Positions 45,885-55,010 of a DNA stretch of 64,000 bases are shown here, one piece after another; position 1 is the first letter of the stretch, and the number at the start of each line of letters is the position of its first letter. The translations under genes were made by a program, and so were the position numbers. The notes beneath the pieces were generated by a model. That model was given only the letters and a program-made list of their open reading frames with translations. It did no database searches and was not told the origin of the DNA. The DNA is from an uncultured Roseburia sp. (lineage in GTDB: Bacteria; Bacillota; Clostridia; Lachnospirales; Lachnospiraceae): assembly GCA_947567625.1 (NCBI GenBank), contig CANONN010000003.1, positions 25,140 to 89,139 of the forward strand, given 5' to 3'.

Positions 45885-45909
45885 CAATTCATACACTTTT
45901 TACAAAATA

Positions 45910-45947
45910 AGCCGCTGCTCTGCGGTTTACACCACAAAGCAGCAGCT
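45910..45947 (-). terminator. Terminator-like hairpin after cotJC-like gene
   Basis: Sixteen-bp imperfect stem (arms 45910-45925 and 45932-45947) followed on the minus strand by a T-rich stretch, about 90 bases past the stop at 46038. Confidence 0.45.
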
Positions 45948-46037
45948 CTTTTAAACATGCCGGCATGCTTAAACAATAAACAAAACACGCTGCAAACTGT
46001 CGTTACGCTCCGTAACACAAGCCTCCGTATACTGGGA

Positions 46038-46592
46038 TCAACAGTTTGGTTTCCCGCAATTTGTGTCAAACTCAGGATTGCAGATATAGAAGTTTTTGCT
46101 GTCCAGCTCATCCTGCACCATGCGCAGACCTTCACCGAAACGCTGGAAATGAACAACTTCGCGCGCGCGAAGGAAGCGAATCGGATCGCAGACTTCCGGG
46201 TCTTTTACCAATCGCAGTATATTGTCATACGTGGTGCGGGCTTTCTGCTCTGCTGCCATATCCTCAAACAGATCGGTTATGGCGTCGCCCTTAGACTGAA
46301 ATTCACAGGCATTGAACGGGATGCCGCCCGCGGCCTGCGGCCAGATTCCCGCTGTATGGTCAACGTAATACGGCGCAAAGCCTGCGGCTTCCAATTCCTC
46401 AGCGCTAAGGCCCTTTGTGAGCTGCCGCACAATCGTCGCCACGATCTCAAGATGGGCCAATTCTTCCGTACCGATATCGGTCAAAATACCTGCTACTTTG
46501 CGGTATGGCATACTGTAACGCTGCGAGAGATAGCGCATAGAAGCTCCCATCTCACCGTCAGGTCCTCCGTACTGCATGAGTTGATAAATCAC
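46038..46592 (-). CDS. cotJC: CotJC-type manganese catalase-like protein, 5' truncated
   Basis: Spore-coat/Mn-catalase family protein. Metal-ligand segments are intact: DGEMGASMRYL, GTEELAHLEI, MAAEQKARTTY and REVVHFQRFGE. The family's first 20-25 residues (starting like MWVYEKKLQYPV) are missing: the frame begins with GTG at 46592, preceded at once by an in-frame TAG and by no good ribosome site. No cotJA or cotJB is adjacent. The chain is 184 aa and may not be translated well. It follows the broken hydrolase gene by 10 bases. Confidence 0.8.
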   Translation of the reverse strand: MIYQLMQYGGPDGEMGASMRYLSQRYSMPYRKVAGILTDIGTEELAHLEIVATIVRQLTKGLSAEELEAAGFAPYYVDHTAGIWPQAAGGIPFNACEFQSKGDAITDLFEDMAAEQKARTTYDNILRLVKDPEVCDPIRFLRAREVVHFQRFGEGLRMVQDELDSKNFYICNPEFDTNCGKPNC

Positions 46593-46602
46593 ACCCTATG
46601 TT

Positions 46603-47553
46603 TCATACATAACGGTTCAGCCACTCGGTAGACGCGTCCATGGCGGTACGGCAGGCATTGGTCTGATCAAGCGCATGGAGCATCACAAAATCATGTATCG
46701 TACCCTGTATCCGTACAGCGGTAACATCGACACCGGCACATCGCAGTTTTTCTCCAAATGCCTCTCCCTCGCTGCGCAGTACATCTGCCTGCCCGTTGAT
46801 AATCATCGTCTGCGGAAAACATTTCAAACAATCTATGCCCGCTCGCAGCGGGGAGGCCGTGATCTGATTTCGCTCCTCCGCAGAGCATGTATATTGCTGC
46901 CAGAACTATTTCATCCCTTCCCGATACAGATAATAATCGACCGCAAATTGGCGGTAGCTCGGTGTGTCAAAGCAGGCATTGGTCACCGGATAATACAACA
47001 GCAGCTTGTGAATATCAGGACCACAGCGCATCAATGACATAAGCACCATGGCAATCGCCATATTTCCGCCAACACTGTCGCCTGCAATGGTAAGTGCCGT
47101 CCCGTTATCAATTGAAAAGCGATTTCCGATTATTTCTTTTAGATGAGTGAGGATAAAATAGCACTGTTCTATCGCCGTCGGATATTTTGCCTCGGGTGAG
47201 CGGCTATATTCAGGGAATACAACCAGTGAATCTGTCCTCGCCGAGAGCTCTCTAACCAGCTTCTCGTGTGTATGGAAACTTCCGAATACCCAGCCCGCCC
47301 CGTGAATATAGAATATAATATTTCTAATCTTTTTGTCCCTGGGAACAACAAAATATACCGGGATACTGCCCCATTTTCCCGTGCTTATGCAAGCGGAGGA
47401 TATGTTTGCAGGGTATTGATATACAGGGGTATCCTGCATTTCTTCCAATACCCTTCTGCCTTGCTCGGGCGGCAGCTGAAAGATCAGCGGCGGCACGGCG
47501 CTTTGGTTGCAGATCTCTTCTGCAGCCGGTTCTAAGGGAACGCATCGTTTCAT
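46603..47553 (-). pseudogene. Alpha/beta hydrolase interrupted by one amber codon
   Basis: Hormone-sensitive-lipase-type esterase. The oxyanion motif HGAGW, nucleophile motif GDSVGGN, acid region ADVLRSEG and catalytic-His region IHDF are all in a single frame. A lone TAG at 46904-46906 follows EGMK and stands where relatives usually have Trp (TGG). No frameshift: the 100 codons after it continue the family. ATG at 47553 has GGGAG upstream; a start at 47571 is also possible. Full length would be about 316 aa. Confidence 0.85.
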
Positions 47554-47686
47554 CCTACGTTCTCCCTTCATACGATTCTTGTTGCTTATATCATATGCAG
47601 CTCATTGCGTTTCAAACTCTTTCTGCAATAAAATCTCATAAAAACCAAAGGCGCTTTCCCTGCATGTTTTTTACCCCCTTTCCTGC

Positions 47687-47788
47687 TTACGGTTCGTGAT
47701 TTATGTAGGGAATATATTTATCTATCCATTCATAATCCTCTTTAGAGATCGCATATATATCTGCGCAGAAATGACGTCCTATTCTCGG
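47687..47788 (-). pseudogene. Orphan coding-like fragment after spoIVB
   Basis: A 33-codon stretch open from stop to stop, without a start codon, reads like the C-terminus of a real protein (includes GRHFCADIYAISKEDYEWID). I do not recognise the family. It lies in the 291-base gap 47572-47862 between the hydrolase pseudogene and truncated spoIVB; nothing else is evident in that gap. Confidence 0.3.
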
Positions 47789-47862
47789 TCAATGAATCAG
47801 GAAAACCACCAGAAACGCCCTGTTTATCAGCTTTTTCTGTGTTTGTCCTTATTATAACTCAC

Positions 47863-48972
47863 TCACATCCCCTGCACAATTCCTCCCGTCAGATCAATGA
47901 GTTCTCTGTCCGTCACCTGAAATAAGATGCCTTTGTTGGCTTCCCTGCCGCTGTAATCAATATTTTCGATCGAAATTTCATAGCTTTTTGTCTCTCCCGA
48001 AATTGAGGAAATCACGTAGGCGGTTCCGGTGCGGATATCCTGCTTATACGCCACCTCATAGCTGAGAGCCGCCGAGAGATGGTCGAGGTTCCCGTCGAGA
48101 TTGCCATATATGCCTATGCCGGTATTTTCCGAAATTCGACCCATGCAGCAGCTTTTGTTATAGTTTATGACGCCGGAGAGCTCTCCCGGATTTCCGTTTT
48201 CCCCTTTTCTGATTCCGATAATATTGGTCAGATAAATCCAACCCTCACTCACCTGCATCATCGTTCCCGTATCTCCGTCACTGACGGCGTGTCCAAGCGC
48301 TCCGAAATCTCCATCGCCGTCGTAATAGGTCATCGTGCCGACGCCTGCCAGATCGTCTCTGACCCAAATGCCCAGTTTATACATACCGTTATCGCTCATG
48401 ATCGGCTCGATGGCCACCTCGATGTATTCGCCGTCGCGGCGTATCCCCAAGATTTCCTTTTCCCCGCCATAGAAATCTATCTTTTCTATCAGACTTTCTT
48501 TCTCCGTCACCTTCTCGCCATTGATGCTGACAATATAATCTCCGCTTTTTACACAATTTTCCGCGGGTTTTACCAGCTCACCCGACTGGGAAGTGAACTC
48601 TCCGGCCGCGATCACGAGCACGCCGTTCGTCTTTACATATATGCCGATCGGCATACCGCTGGCATAGACCTCGCCTGCGTCGAGCACCGTCACCGCGATA
48701 TCTTTGATCGGAATCACGCCGAACAGTTTACAGGTAACCGTATATGTGATGCGCTGCTCCATGGGATTGCCCGACAACTGTTTCAACACTTCCCTGCTGT
48801 CCTCTTTTAACACAACGCGTACCGGCAGAGAATAGTCATATTTAATCTCCTCCCCCGCATTGATGTACATGACATCGGGGATGGAATCGTAAAAAGTGCG
48901 CACTGCAAAAAACGCGACGATCATCAATCCCAAATATGTGATTTGCTGCATGATGTGCTGTAATTTTCCCAT
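47863..48972 (-). CDS. spoIVB: SpoIVB serine peptidase, truncated before catalytic Ser
   Basis: Sporulation signalling protease of the SpoIVB (S55) family. It has an N-terminal TM helix (about 10-27), a PDZ domain (about 100-190) and the peptidase domain with catalytic-His motif FGALGHAVSD. The C-terminus reads TDRELIDLTGGIVQGM then stops (TGA at 47863-47865). Relatives continue with SGSP, which holds the catalytic Ser, and about 45 more residues. The ATG at 48972 has AGAGGA upstream. 369 aa. Probably inactive. It follows recN as in other spore formers. Confidence 0.88.
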   Translation of the reverse strand: MGKLQHIMQQITYLGLMIVAFFAVRTFYDSIPDVMYINAGEEIKYDYSLPVRVVLKEDSREVLKQLSGNPMEQRITYTVTCKLFGVIPIKDIAVTVLDAGEVYASGMPIGIYVKTNGVLVIAAGEFTSQSGELVKPAENCVKSGDYIVSINGEKVTEKESLIEKIDFYGGEKEILGIRRDGEYIEVAIEPIMSDNGMYKLGIWVRDDLAGVGTMTYYDGDGDFGALGHAVSDGDTGTMMQVSEGWIYLTNIIGIRKGENGNPGELSGVINYNKSCCMGRISENTGIGIYGNLDGNLDHLSAALSYEVAYKQDIRTGTAYVISSISGETKSYEISIENIDYSGREANKGILFQVTDRELIDLTGGIVQGM

Positions 48973-49003
48973 GATTCCTCTCAATCCGCCGCATTCGCGG
49001 CAT
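48973..49003 (-). promoter_or_regulatory. Hairpin leader before spoIVB
   Basis: A GCCGC/GCGGC stem with a 4-nt loop (48988-49001) is followed by GGATTGAGAGGA and the ATG, near-identical in layout to the dprA leader at 26656-26688. Confidence 0.5.
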
Positions 49004-49022
49004 TTTCATCGGTGAAAAAGAA

Positions 49023-49076
49023 AATAAGAAGATTCTGCCTGCATGTCTTGTCCGCAGCGGCAGATATCTTCTTATC
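49023..49076 (-). terminator. Terminator after recN
   Basis: Long imperfect stem (about 16 bp, arms starting ATAAGAAGAT and ending TCTTCTTAT) followed on the minus strand by TTTTCTTTTT. It separates recN from spoIVB, so spoIVB probably needs its own promoter. Confidence 0.7.
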
Positions 49077-49139
49077 TATTATGTGGATATTTTATTTTTT
49101 CAATCATTTTGTCTTTGGCATATTTTGCCATTTATGCAG

Positions 49140-50825
49140 CTAAGACTGCCGCTCCTTTTTTTGCCGCGCCAGCTCTTTCATCTCTCCCGCGCTCTTTAAC
49201 ACGGTATCGGTAATCTCCACTCCTCCGAGCATCCGCGCAAGCTCCTCTACACTCTCCTCTTCCTCTAATCGGCGAATGTGGGAAACGGTCGACTGATTTT
49301 CCACCGATTTTTGAATGAGGTAATGAGCGTCGGCCATCGCCGCAATCTGCGGCAGATGCGTGATACAGATGATCTGGTGATTCTTTCCCAAAAAACTCAT
49401 TTTCTCGGAAACCATCTGTGCCGTCCTGCCGCTGATACCGCTGTCAATCTCGTCAAATATCAACGTATCAATGGCGTCCTGGCCGGCTAAAATCGTCTTG
49501 ATCGCCAGCATAATCCGCGAAAGCTCACCGCCGGAAGCCACCTTGCCCAAGGGCTTAAGCGGCTCTCCCGGGTTGGTGGAAATCAAAAATTCGGCATCGT
49601 CGTAACCGTTTGCCGTGTAATGCTCGGTCTGCTTAAATTCCATCTCAAACCTCACATCCAAAAAATTCAAATCTTTCAAAGACTCCGTGACATCCTCCGC
49701 CAGCTTTAGAGCCCTGCTCTGCCTGATCTTTGACACTTCCCCGCAGAGCTTTTGCAGTTCCGCCTCCGCGGCTTTGACGTGTTCTTTTAAATCGGCAAGA
49801 TAGGTATCGTAGTTCGCAAGCTTCTTCAGCCGCTGCTCTTTTTCCTGCGCGGCTTCCATCACTTCCTCAATGCTGCCGCCGTATTTGGCTTTTAAATGAT
49901 TGAGCAAATCCAGCCTTTTTTCGATCTCATAAAACGTAGCTTCATCAAACTCCGTCCCTTCGATATAGTCCGCCATCTCCCGGTTAAAATCGTTGAGCAG
50001 ATTATCGATCTCGGCCAGCTGGCTCTCACAGTTTTTGACTTTGTCATCGTATTCCGACACGGACATCAGTTCCCGCAGCGCACGGCCGAGAAGCTCCGTA
50101 GCGCTCTCCATGCCACCCCCGGTGCATCCGTAGGCCGCAGCCATGGCTTCCATGATGCGCTTGCCGTTACAAAAACGGCTGTATTCTGCTTCCAGCTCTT
50201 CATCTTCTCCGACTCTCAGCCTGGCCTCCTCGATCTCGTGGAGCTCATATTCGAGGAAAGAAATCTCGCGCACGCGGTCTTCGCCGTCTCTGTCCGCCTC
50301 CGCAAGCTCTTCCACAAGCTTGCGGTATTGGCGGTAAGTCTCTGCCAGGGCTTCCTTCCTGCTGCCAAGCTCCTCCCTGCAATAATCGTCCAATATCTCC
50401 AGATGCTTCTTCTTCGACAAAAGCGACTGATGCTCATGCTGTCCGTGAATGTCGATTAAAGAGGCCGCAATCTCTTTCATTCTGGAGGCGGGCATACTCT
50501 CCGCATTCACTTTGCAGGCGCCCCGACCGTTTGTAATCTTGCGGCTGATGATGACCTCGTCATTCTCCGCAATGACGCCAAAGCGTTCCAGCTGCTCTTT
50601 CACCCGCGCGTCCGTCACCGTAAACACCAGCTCAACCAGCGCGTAATCCGCGCCCTCGCGCACCATCTCCTTAGGAATCTTTTCCCCCAGCGCGAGATTA
50701 ATAGAACCGATAATGATAGATTTGCCGGCTCCCGTCTCGCCGGATAAAATATTAAGCCCCCGGGTAAACTCCACCTCAGACTCGTCGATCAATGCCAGAT
50801 TTTTCACATGCAGACTTTCTAACAT
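49140..50825 (-). CDS. recN: DNA repair protein RecN
   Basis: SMC-like ATPase acting early at double-strand breaks. Walker A is LSGETGAGKSIIIGSINLAL (about 28-47), coiled-coil arms span about 150-380, and the C-terminal half has the signature VASGGELSRIMLAIK and Walker B LIFDEIDSGISG. Length 561 aa is typical. It follows argR by 16 bases. Confidence 0.97.
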   Translation of the reverse strand: MLESLHVKNLALIDESEVEFTRGLNILSGETGAGKSIIIGSINLALGEKIPKEMVREGADYALVELVFTVTDARVKEQLERFGVIAENDEVIISRKITNGRGACKVNAESMPASRMKEIAASLIDIHGQHEHQSLLSKKKHLEILDDYCREELGSRKEALAETYRQYRKLVEELAEADRDGEDRVREISFLEYELHEIEEARLRVGEDEELEAEYSRFCNGKRIMEAMAAAYGCTGGGMESATELLGRALRELMSVSEYDDKVKNCESQLAEIDNLLNDFNREMADYIEGTEFDEATFYEIEKRLDLLNHLKAKYGGSIEEVMEAAQEKEQRLKKLANYDTYLADLKEHVKAAEAELQKLCGEVSKIRQSRALKLAEDVTESLKDLNFLDVRFEMEFKQTEHYTANGYDDAEFLISTNPGEPLKPLGKVASGGELSRIMLAIKTILAGQDAIDTLIFDEIDSGISGRTAQMVSEKMSFLGKNHQIICITHLPQIAAMADAHYLIQKSVENQSTVSHIRRLEEEESVEELARMLGGVEITDTVLKSAGEMKELARQKKERQS

Positions 50826-50841
50826 CTTAAACCTGCCTTTC

Positions 50842-51297
50842 TTACTTTTCTCTCACAATTTTCATTAACCGCTCCTTCACGGCAGCGGTGTCTTCTACGG
50901 TGCGGACCGCACACATAATCGTATCGTCCCCGGCGATGCAGCCCACCACCTCGTACAGATGCATGGCATCGAGAGCCGCCGCCACCGCCATCGCCATACC
51001 GGAAACCGTCTTGACCACCAGAATATTCTGCGCCGTATCCATGGAGACAACGCCGTCCCGAAACACGCGCTTATACCTTTCATCAAGCTCCCGGGCCTGC
51101 CCGGACAAAGGCGCATATTTTTGCCTGCCGTCTTTTGTGGCGACCTTAGTCAGCTTTAATTCGCGGATATCCCGACAGATCGTCGCCTGCGCCGCCTGAT
51201 ACCCCTCACGCTCCAGATAAGCGGAGAGCTCCTCCTGGGTCTCAATGTCATGGTTGCCGATTACTTCCAAAATTTTTTCCTGACGCTTCGATTTCAT
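50842..51297 (-). CDS. argR: Arginine repressor ArgR
   Basis: Arginine-responsive hexameric regulator. The N-terminal winged helix includes TQEELSAYLEREGYQAAQAT and ICRDIRELKL (about 21-50); the C-terminal core, with MAVAAALDAMHLYEVVGCIA and GDDTIM, binds arginine at trimer interfaces. 151 aa. It lies between nadK and recN, the usual Firmicute neighbourhood. Confidence 0.96.
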   Translation of the reverse strand: MKSKRQEKILEVIGNHDIETQEELSAYLEREGYQAAQATICRDIRELKLTKVATKDGRQKYAPLSGQARELDERYKRVFRDGVVSMDTAQNILVVKTVSGMAMAVAAALDAMHLYEVVGCIAGDDTIMCAVRTVEDTAAVKERLMKIVREK

Positions 51298-51312
51298 TGC
51301 ACGCTCCTATAC

Positions 51313-52173
51313 TCATCCATAGGTTTCCATCTTCCTGCGCAAGATCTCGAGAAAGCTTTCATTGCGCAGCTTTAAAATCTGTGTGGTCTTCTCCGCCTTT
51401 CGTATCGCAAACTGGTCGCCGACCTTAAGCTTCACCGCGTTATCGCCGTCAAAGCTGACTTCGACCGTCTCATCCTTCTGCGAGCGGCGTCTGCCGATCT
51501 CCACCACGACCTCGTCCTCATCCCCGATGACGATGCTTCTGGTGCCAAGATTATGCGCATTGATCGGTGTAATCAAAATAACGCTCGCCTTCGGGTCCAC
51601 AATCGGCCCGCCGGCCGACATATTATATCCGGTTGACCCAGTGGGAGTAGAAATGATGATGCCGTCCGCATGAAATGTGTTCAGATACCGTCCGTTGACA
51701 GAAAGAATTAAATTGACAATCGAAAGGGAACCCGTGCGGTGAATGACAATATCGTTAAAGGCAATCTTGGGCGCCTCCCGCTCTCCTCCCCTGATGCCGC
51801 ACCCAACCAGCATCATGCGCCGCTCGATCATATACCGGTTGTCCATCAGCTGATCCAGCGCCCAGAACACGCTGTTCTCCTCCAGCTCACAGAGATAACC
51901 GAGCGTGCCGAGATTCACGCCGATGAGCGGAAGTCCACTTTGCATCATATGATCCGCCGCGCGTATCAGCGTACCGTCACCGCCCAAAACGATCACCCCC
52001 TGGGTTTCCGCTGGAATCTGCTCCGGTTTGGGCGCCGCCGCATCCTCGTCCTCACCGTTGCTGATATAGTAAGTACAACTGCCGCCCCTCTCTTCGATGT
52101 AAGATTTGATCTCCCCTGTCAGGCGCAGATTGGCATCCTTAAAAGAGTTCACAATAATCAAAAAATGTTTCAT
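51313..52173 (-). CDS. nadK: NAD kinase
   Basis: Makes NADP from NAD. The GGDGT motif is in VIVLGGDGTLIRAADHM (about 61-77), and the second family motif appears as TPTGSTGYNMSAGGPI. Length 286 aa is typical. It sits between tlyA and argR. Confidence 0.97.
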   Translation of the reverse strand: MKHFLIIVNSFKDANLRLTGEIKSYIEERGGSCTYYISNGEDEDAAAPKPEQIPAETQGVIVLGGDGTLIRAADHMMQSGLPLIGVNLGTLGYLCELEENSVFWALDQLMDNRYMIERRMMLVGCGIRGGEREAPKIAFNDIVIHRTGSLSIVNLILSVNGRYLNTFHADGIIISTPTGSTGYNMSAGGPIVDPKASVILITPINAHNLGTRSIVIGDEDEVVVEIGRRRSQKDETVEVSFDGDNAVKLKVGDQFAIRKAEKTTQILKLRNESFLEILRRKMETYG

Positions 52174-52229
52174 ACCAATTCTCCCTGCCGCTGTGTATGA
52201 TAAATGATCCGTTCCGTTCGCCGGGGGTT

Positions 52230-53036
52230 TTATTGTTTATCCAGCGCTCTGTGGGCGTCTTCCACCACGCCGGAGACATTCACATGCTCTGCCATCTCTC
52301 CAAGCGTGTCCATGCGCAAATGAACGAGATATTCGATATTGCCCTCCGGCCCCTTGATCGGGGAATAATCCAGATGCAGCACAGAAAACCCCAGCTCGCG
52401 CGCAAAAGAGATCACACGCTCCGCGACCTCTATGTGAACGGCCTTATCGCGCACAACGCCCTTTTTGCCGACTTTTTCCCTGCCCGCCTCAAACTGCGGC
52501 TTGATCAGGCAGACCATCTCCCCGTTTTCACGCAGCAGACCTGCCGCAGGTCCCAACACCTTTGTCAGGGAGATAAACGACACGTCCACGGAAGCGAAAT
52601 CCAGACGGTCGGCGATATCCGCCTGCGTCACATAGCGGATGTTGGTCTTCTCCATACAGACCACACGCGCATCCTGACGCAACTTCCATGCAAACTGACC
52701 GTACCCGACGTCCACCGCATATACTTTAACGGCGCCGTTTTGCAGCATACAGTCGGTAAAGCCGCCGGTGGAGGCCCCGATATCCATACAAACAAGCCCC
52801 TCCAGCGAAACTTCAAACTGTGCCAGCGCCTTCTCGAGCTTTAAGCCGCCGCGGCTGACATATTTGAGCGTGTTCCCCTTTATCTCTATGCTGACATTAA
52901 CATCGAAAGCGGCTCCCGCCTTATCCTCCCGCTGGTTTTGCACAAAGACATTGCCTTCCATGATCATGGCTTTGGCCTTCTCTCTGGAGGGAGCCAGCCC
53001 TCTGTTTACCAACAAAATATCCAATCGTTCTTTCAA
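52230..53036 (-). CDS. tlyA: TlyA-family rRNA 2'-O-methyltransferase
   Basis: S4 RNA-binding domain (about 1-60) followed by an FtsJ-type methyltransferase with SAM motif MDIGASTGGFTDCMLQNGA (about 85-103). The catalytic Lys-Asp-Lys-type residues include DVSFISLTK and LIKPQFE. Family members methylate ribosomal RNA ribose. 268 aa. It follows dxs by 4 bases. Confidence 0.93.
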   Translation of the reverse strand: MKERLDILLVNRGLAPSREKAKAMIMEGNVFVQNQREDKAGAAFDVNVSIEIKGNTLKYVSRGGLKLEKALAQFEVSLEGLVCMDIGASTGGFTDCMLQNGAVKVYAVDVGYGQFAWKLRQDARVVCMEKTNIRYVTQADIADRLDFASVDVSFISLTKVLGPAAGLLRENGEMVCLIKPQFEAGREKVGKKGVVRDKAVHIEVAERVISFARELGFSVLHLDYSPIKGPEGNIEYLVHLRMDTLGEMAEHVNVSGVVEDAHRALDKQ

Positions 53037-53040
53037 ATTG

Positions 53041-54921
53041 TCAACGTTTCCTCTCTGCTGATTTTTCGTATGCCTCTATCGTCCGGGCAATAATGGTATC
53101 GGCGTCGATTCCCACCTCACGGCGCAAAATATCGACATTGCCGTGCTCGACATATTCATCCGGTATGGCAATGGGCAGCACCGAAATCCCCATCCCCTTT
53201 TGCAGATAGTGCATCACGACATGCTCTCCCATCCCGCCGTTGATAACGTTTTCCTCCATGGTCACCACCAGCGTATGGTCTGTCGTAAGCTCCTCTAAAA
53301 TCTCTTCGTCCAACGGCTTTGCAAAACGCGCATTGATAAGGCTACAATGATAGCCGTTTTGTTTTAGCCCGTCTCTGACCTGTTCCGCTGTCTTCACCAT
53401 AGAGCCAAGGGCAAACAATGCGATCTGCTCCTCCCGGTAAATCCATTCGCTCTTGGCAAGGGAAATCGGCTGTCTGTATTCTTTTAAGCCGTCGTAAGCT
53501 TCCCCCCTTGGATAGCGGACAGCGATCGGCGTGGGAAAATTGACCGCATATTTAATCATATCCGAAAGCTCCCATTTGTTTTTGGGCGCCATAATCGTCA
53601 TATTCGGTATCGTGGAAAGATAAGAGAGATCAAAGATGCCCTGATGCGTCTCCCCGTCGCTCCCGACCAGTCCCGCCCGGTCAATCGCAAACACCACCGG
53701 AAGATTTTGGATACAGACGTCATGCAGAATCTGATCGTACGCCCGCTGCAAAAAGGAGGAGTATACGGCAAAGATCGGTTTCAATCCCGCTGCCGCCAGG
53801 CCCGCCGCAAACGTCACCGCATGCGCCTCGGCGATGCCGACATCAAAAAACCGCTCCGGGAACATATTGTGGAAACGCTTCAATCCCGTGCCGTCGGTCA
53901 TCGCCGCCGTGATTGCCACAACCCTGTCATCCCTGTCCCCCAGCTTTCGCATCACGGTCGAAAAAATATCGGTATAGTTGGCCTTTACCCTTGGATGCCT
54001 GGGCAAACCGGTCTCAATCTCAAACGGCTCCGTACCGTGAAATCGCGCGGGGTGACGCTCCGCCGGGGCATACCCGGCCCCCTTATGCGTCAGCACATGT
54101 ACAAGGACCGGGCCGTCAATGTGCGAAGCTTCCCGCAGCAGCCGCAGGATGCCCTTGATATCTCCGCCGTCCACCGGCCCCAGATAGACGATGCCCATCT
54201 CCTCAAAAAACATACCCGGCACAAAAAGCTGCTTGATGCTGCTCTTGGTCTTGCGCAGCTTATTGACCATTTTATCCCCGTATACCGGAATTTTGTTGAG
54301 GGAATTCATGACGCCGATTTTCAAATCCAGATAGGCATTGGCCGTGCGGAAACTGGTAAGATAAGTAGAGAGTCCGCCCACATTCTCGGAGATAGACATA
54401 TTGTTATCGTTCAATACAATGATAAAATTCGTTTTGAGCATCCCAGCATTGTTGAGCGCTTCAAACGCCATGCCTCCGGTCAAGGCCCCGTCGCCTATGA
54501 CCGACACCACGCGGTAATCCTCCCCCGTGACCTCCTTGGCGAGCGCATACCCAAGCCCCGCTGAAATCGAAGTAGAGCTGTGCCCCGTGTCAAAGCTGTC
54601 GCAGTCGCTCTCCTTGCGCTTGGGGAAACCGCTCATACCGCCATATTTGCGCAGCCCGTCAAATCCCTCGCGCCTGCCGGTCAAAATCTTGTGCGTATAT
54701 GCCTGATGGCCAACATCCCAGATCAGCTTGTCCTGCGGAAAATCCAAAAAAAGATGCAGCGCCATGGTCAGCTCCACAACACCCAGATTGGAAGCGAGAT
54801 GACCTCCGGTGACAGAAATCTGTTCAATCAAAAACTGTCGAATCTCATCGGCCAACTGCTTTAACTCTTCCTCGTCAAGCTCCTTTATGTCGTTTTCCTT
54901 TTTTATTTTATCCAGCACCAT
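53041..54921 (-). CDS. dxs: 1-deoxy-D-xylulose-5-phosphate synthase
   Basis: Thiamine-diphosphate enzyme that opens the MEP isoprenoid pathway from pyruvate and glyceraldehyde-3-phosphate. The ThDP motif starts at IGDGALTGGMAFEALNNAG (about 144-162) and the transketolase-type Pyr and C-terminal domains follow. Length 626 aa is normal. ispA upstream uses the products of this pathway. Confidence 0.97.
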   Translation of the reverse strand: MVLDKIKKENDIKELDEEELKQLADEIRQFLIEQISVTGGHLASNLGVVELTMALHLFLDFPQDKLIWDVGHQAYTHKILTGRREGFDGLRKYGGMSGFPKRKESDCDSFDTGHSSTSISAGLGYALAKEVTGEDYRVVSVIGDGALTGGMAFEALNNAGMLKTNFIIVLNDNNMSISENVGGLSTYLTSFRTANAYLDLKIGVMNSLNKIPVYGDKMVNKLRKTKSSIKQLFVPGMFFEEMGIVYLGPVDGGDIKGILRLLREASHIDGPVLVHVLTHKGAGYAPAERHPARFHGTEPFEIETGLPRHPRVKANYTDIFSTVMRKLGDRDDRVVAITAAMTDGTGLKRFHNMFPERFFDVGIAEAHAVTFAAGLAAAGLKPIFAVYSSFLQRAYDQILHDVCIQNLPVVFAIDRAGLVGSDGETHQGIFDLSYLSTIPNMTIMAPKNKWELSDMIKYAVNFPTPIAVRYPRGEAYDGLKEYRQPISLAKSEWIYREEQIALFALGSMVKTAEQVRDGLKQNGYHCSLINARFAKPLDEEILEELTTDHTLVVTMEENVINGGMGEHVVMHYLQKGMGISVLPIAIPDEYVEHGNVDILRREVGIDADTIIARTIEAYEKSAERKR

Positions 54922-55010
54922 ACAGAAATACCTCGGTTTCTATCCTTTCCGATCACAGCGCAAACAAACCAGTCTGTTACTTTTCTATTGGTATACAGAT
55001 GTTTTGTCTT

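Noticed and set aside
46904-46906. Amber codon as a pyrrolysine site
   Set aside because: It is a single TAG at a Trp position with no pyl genes in the window, and the family does not use pyrrolysine.
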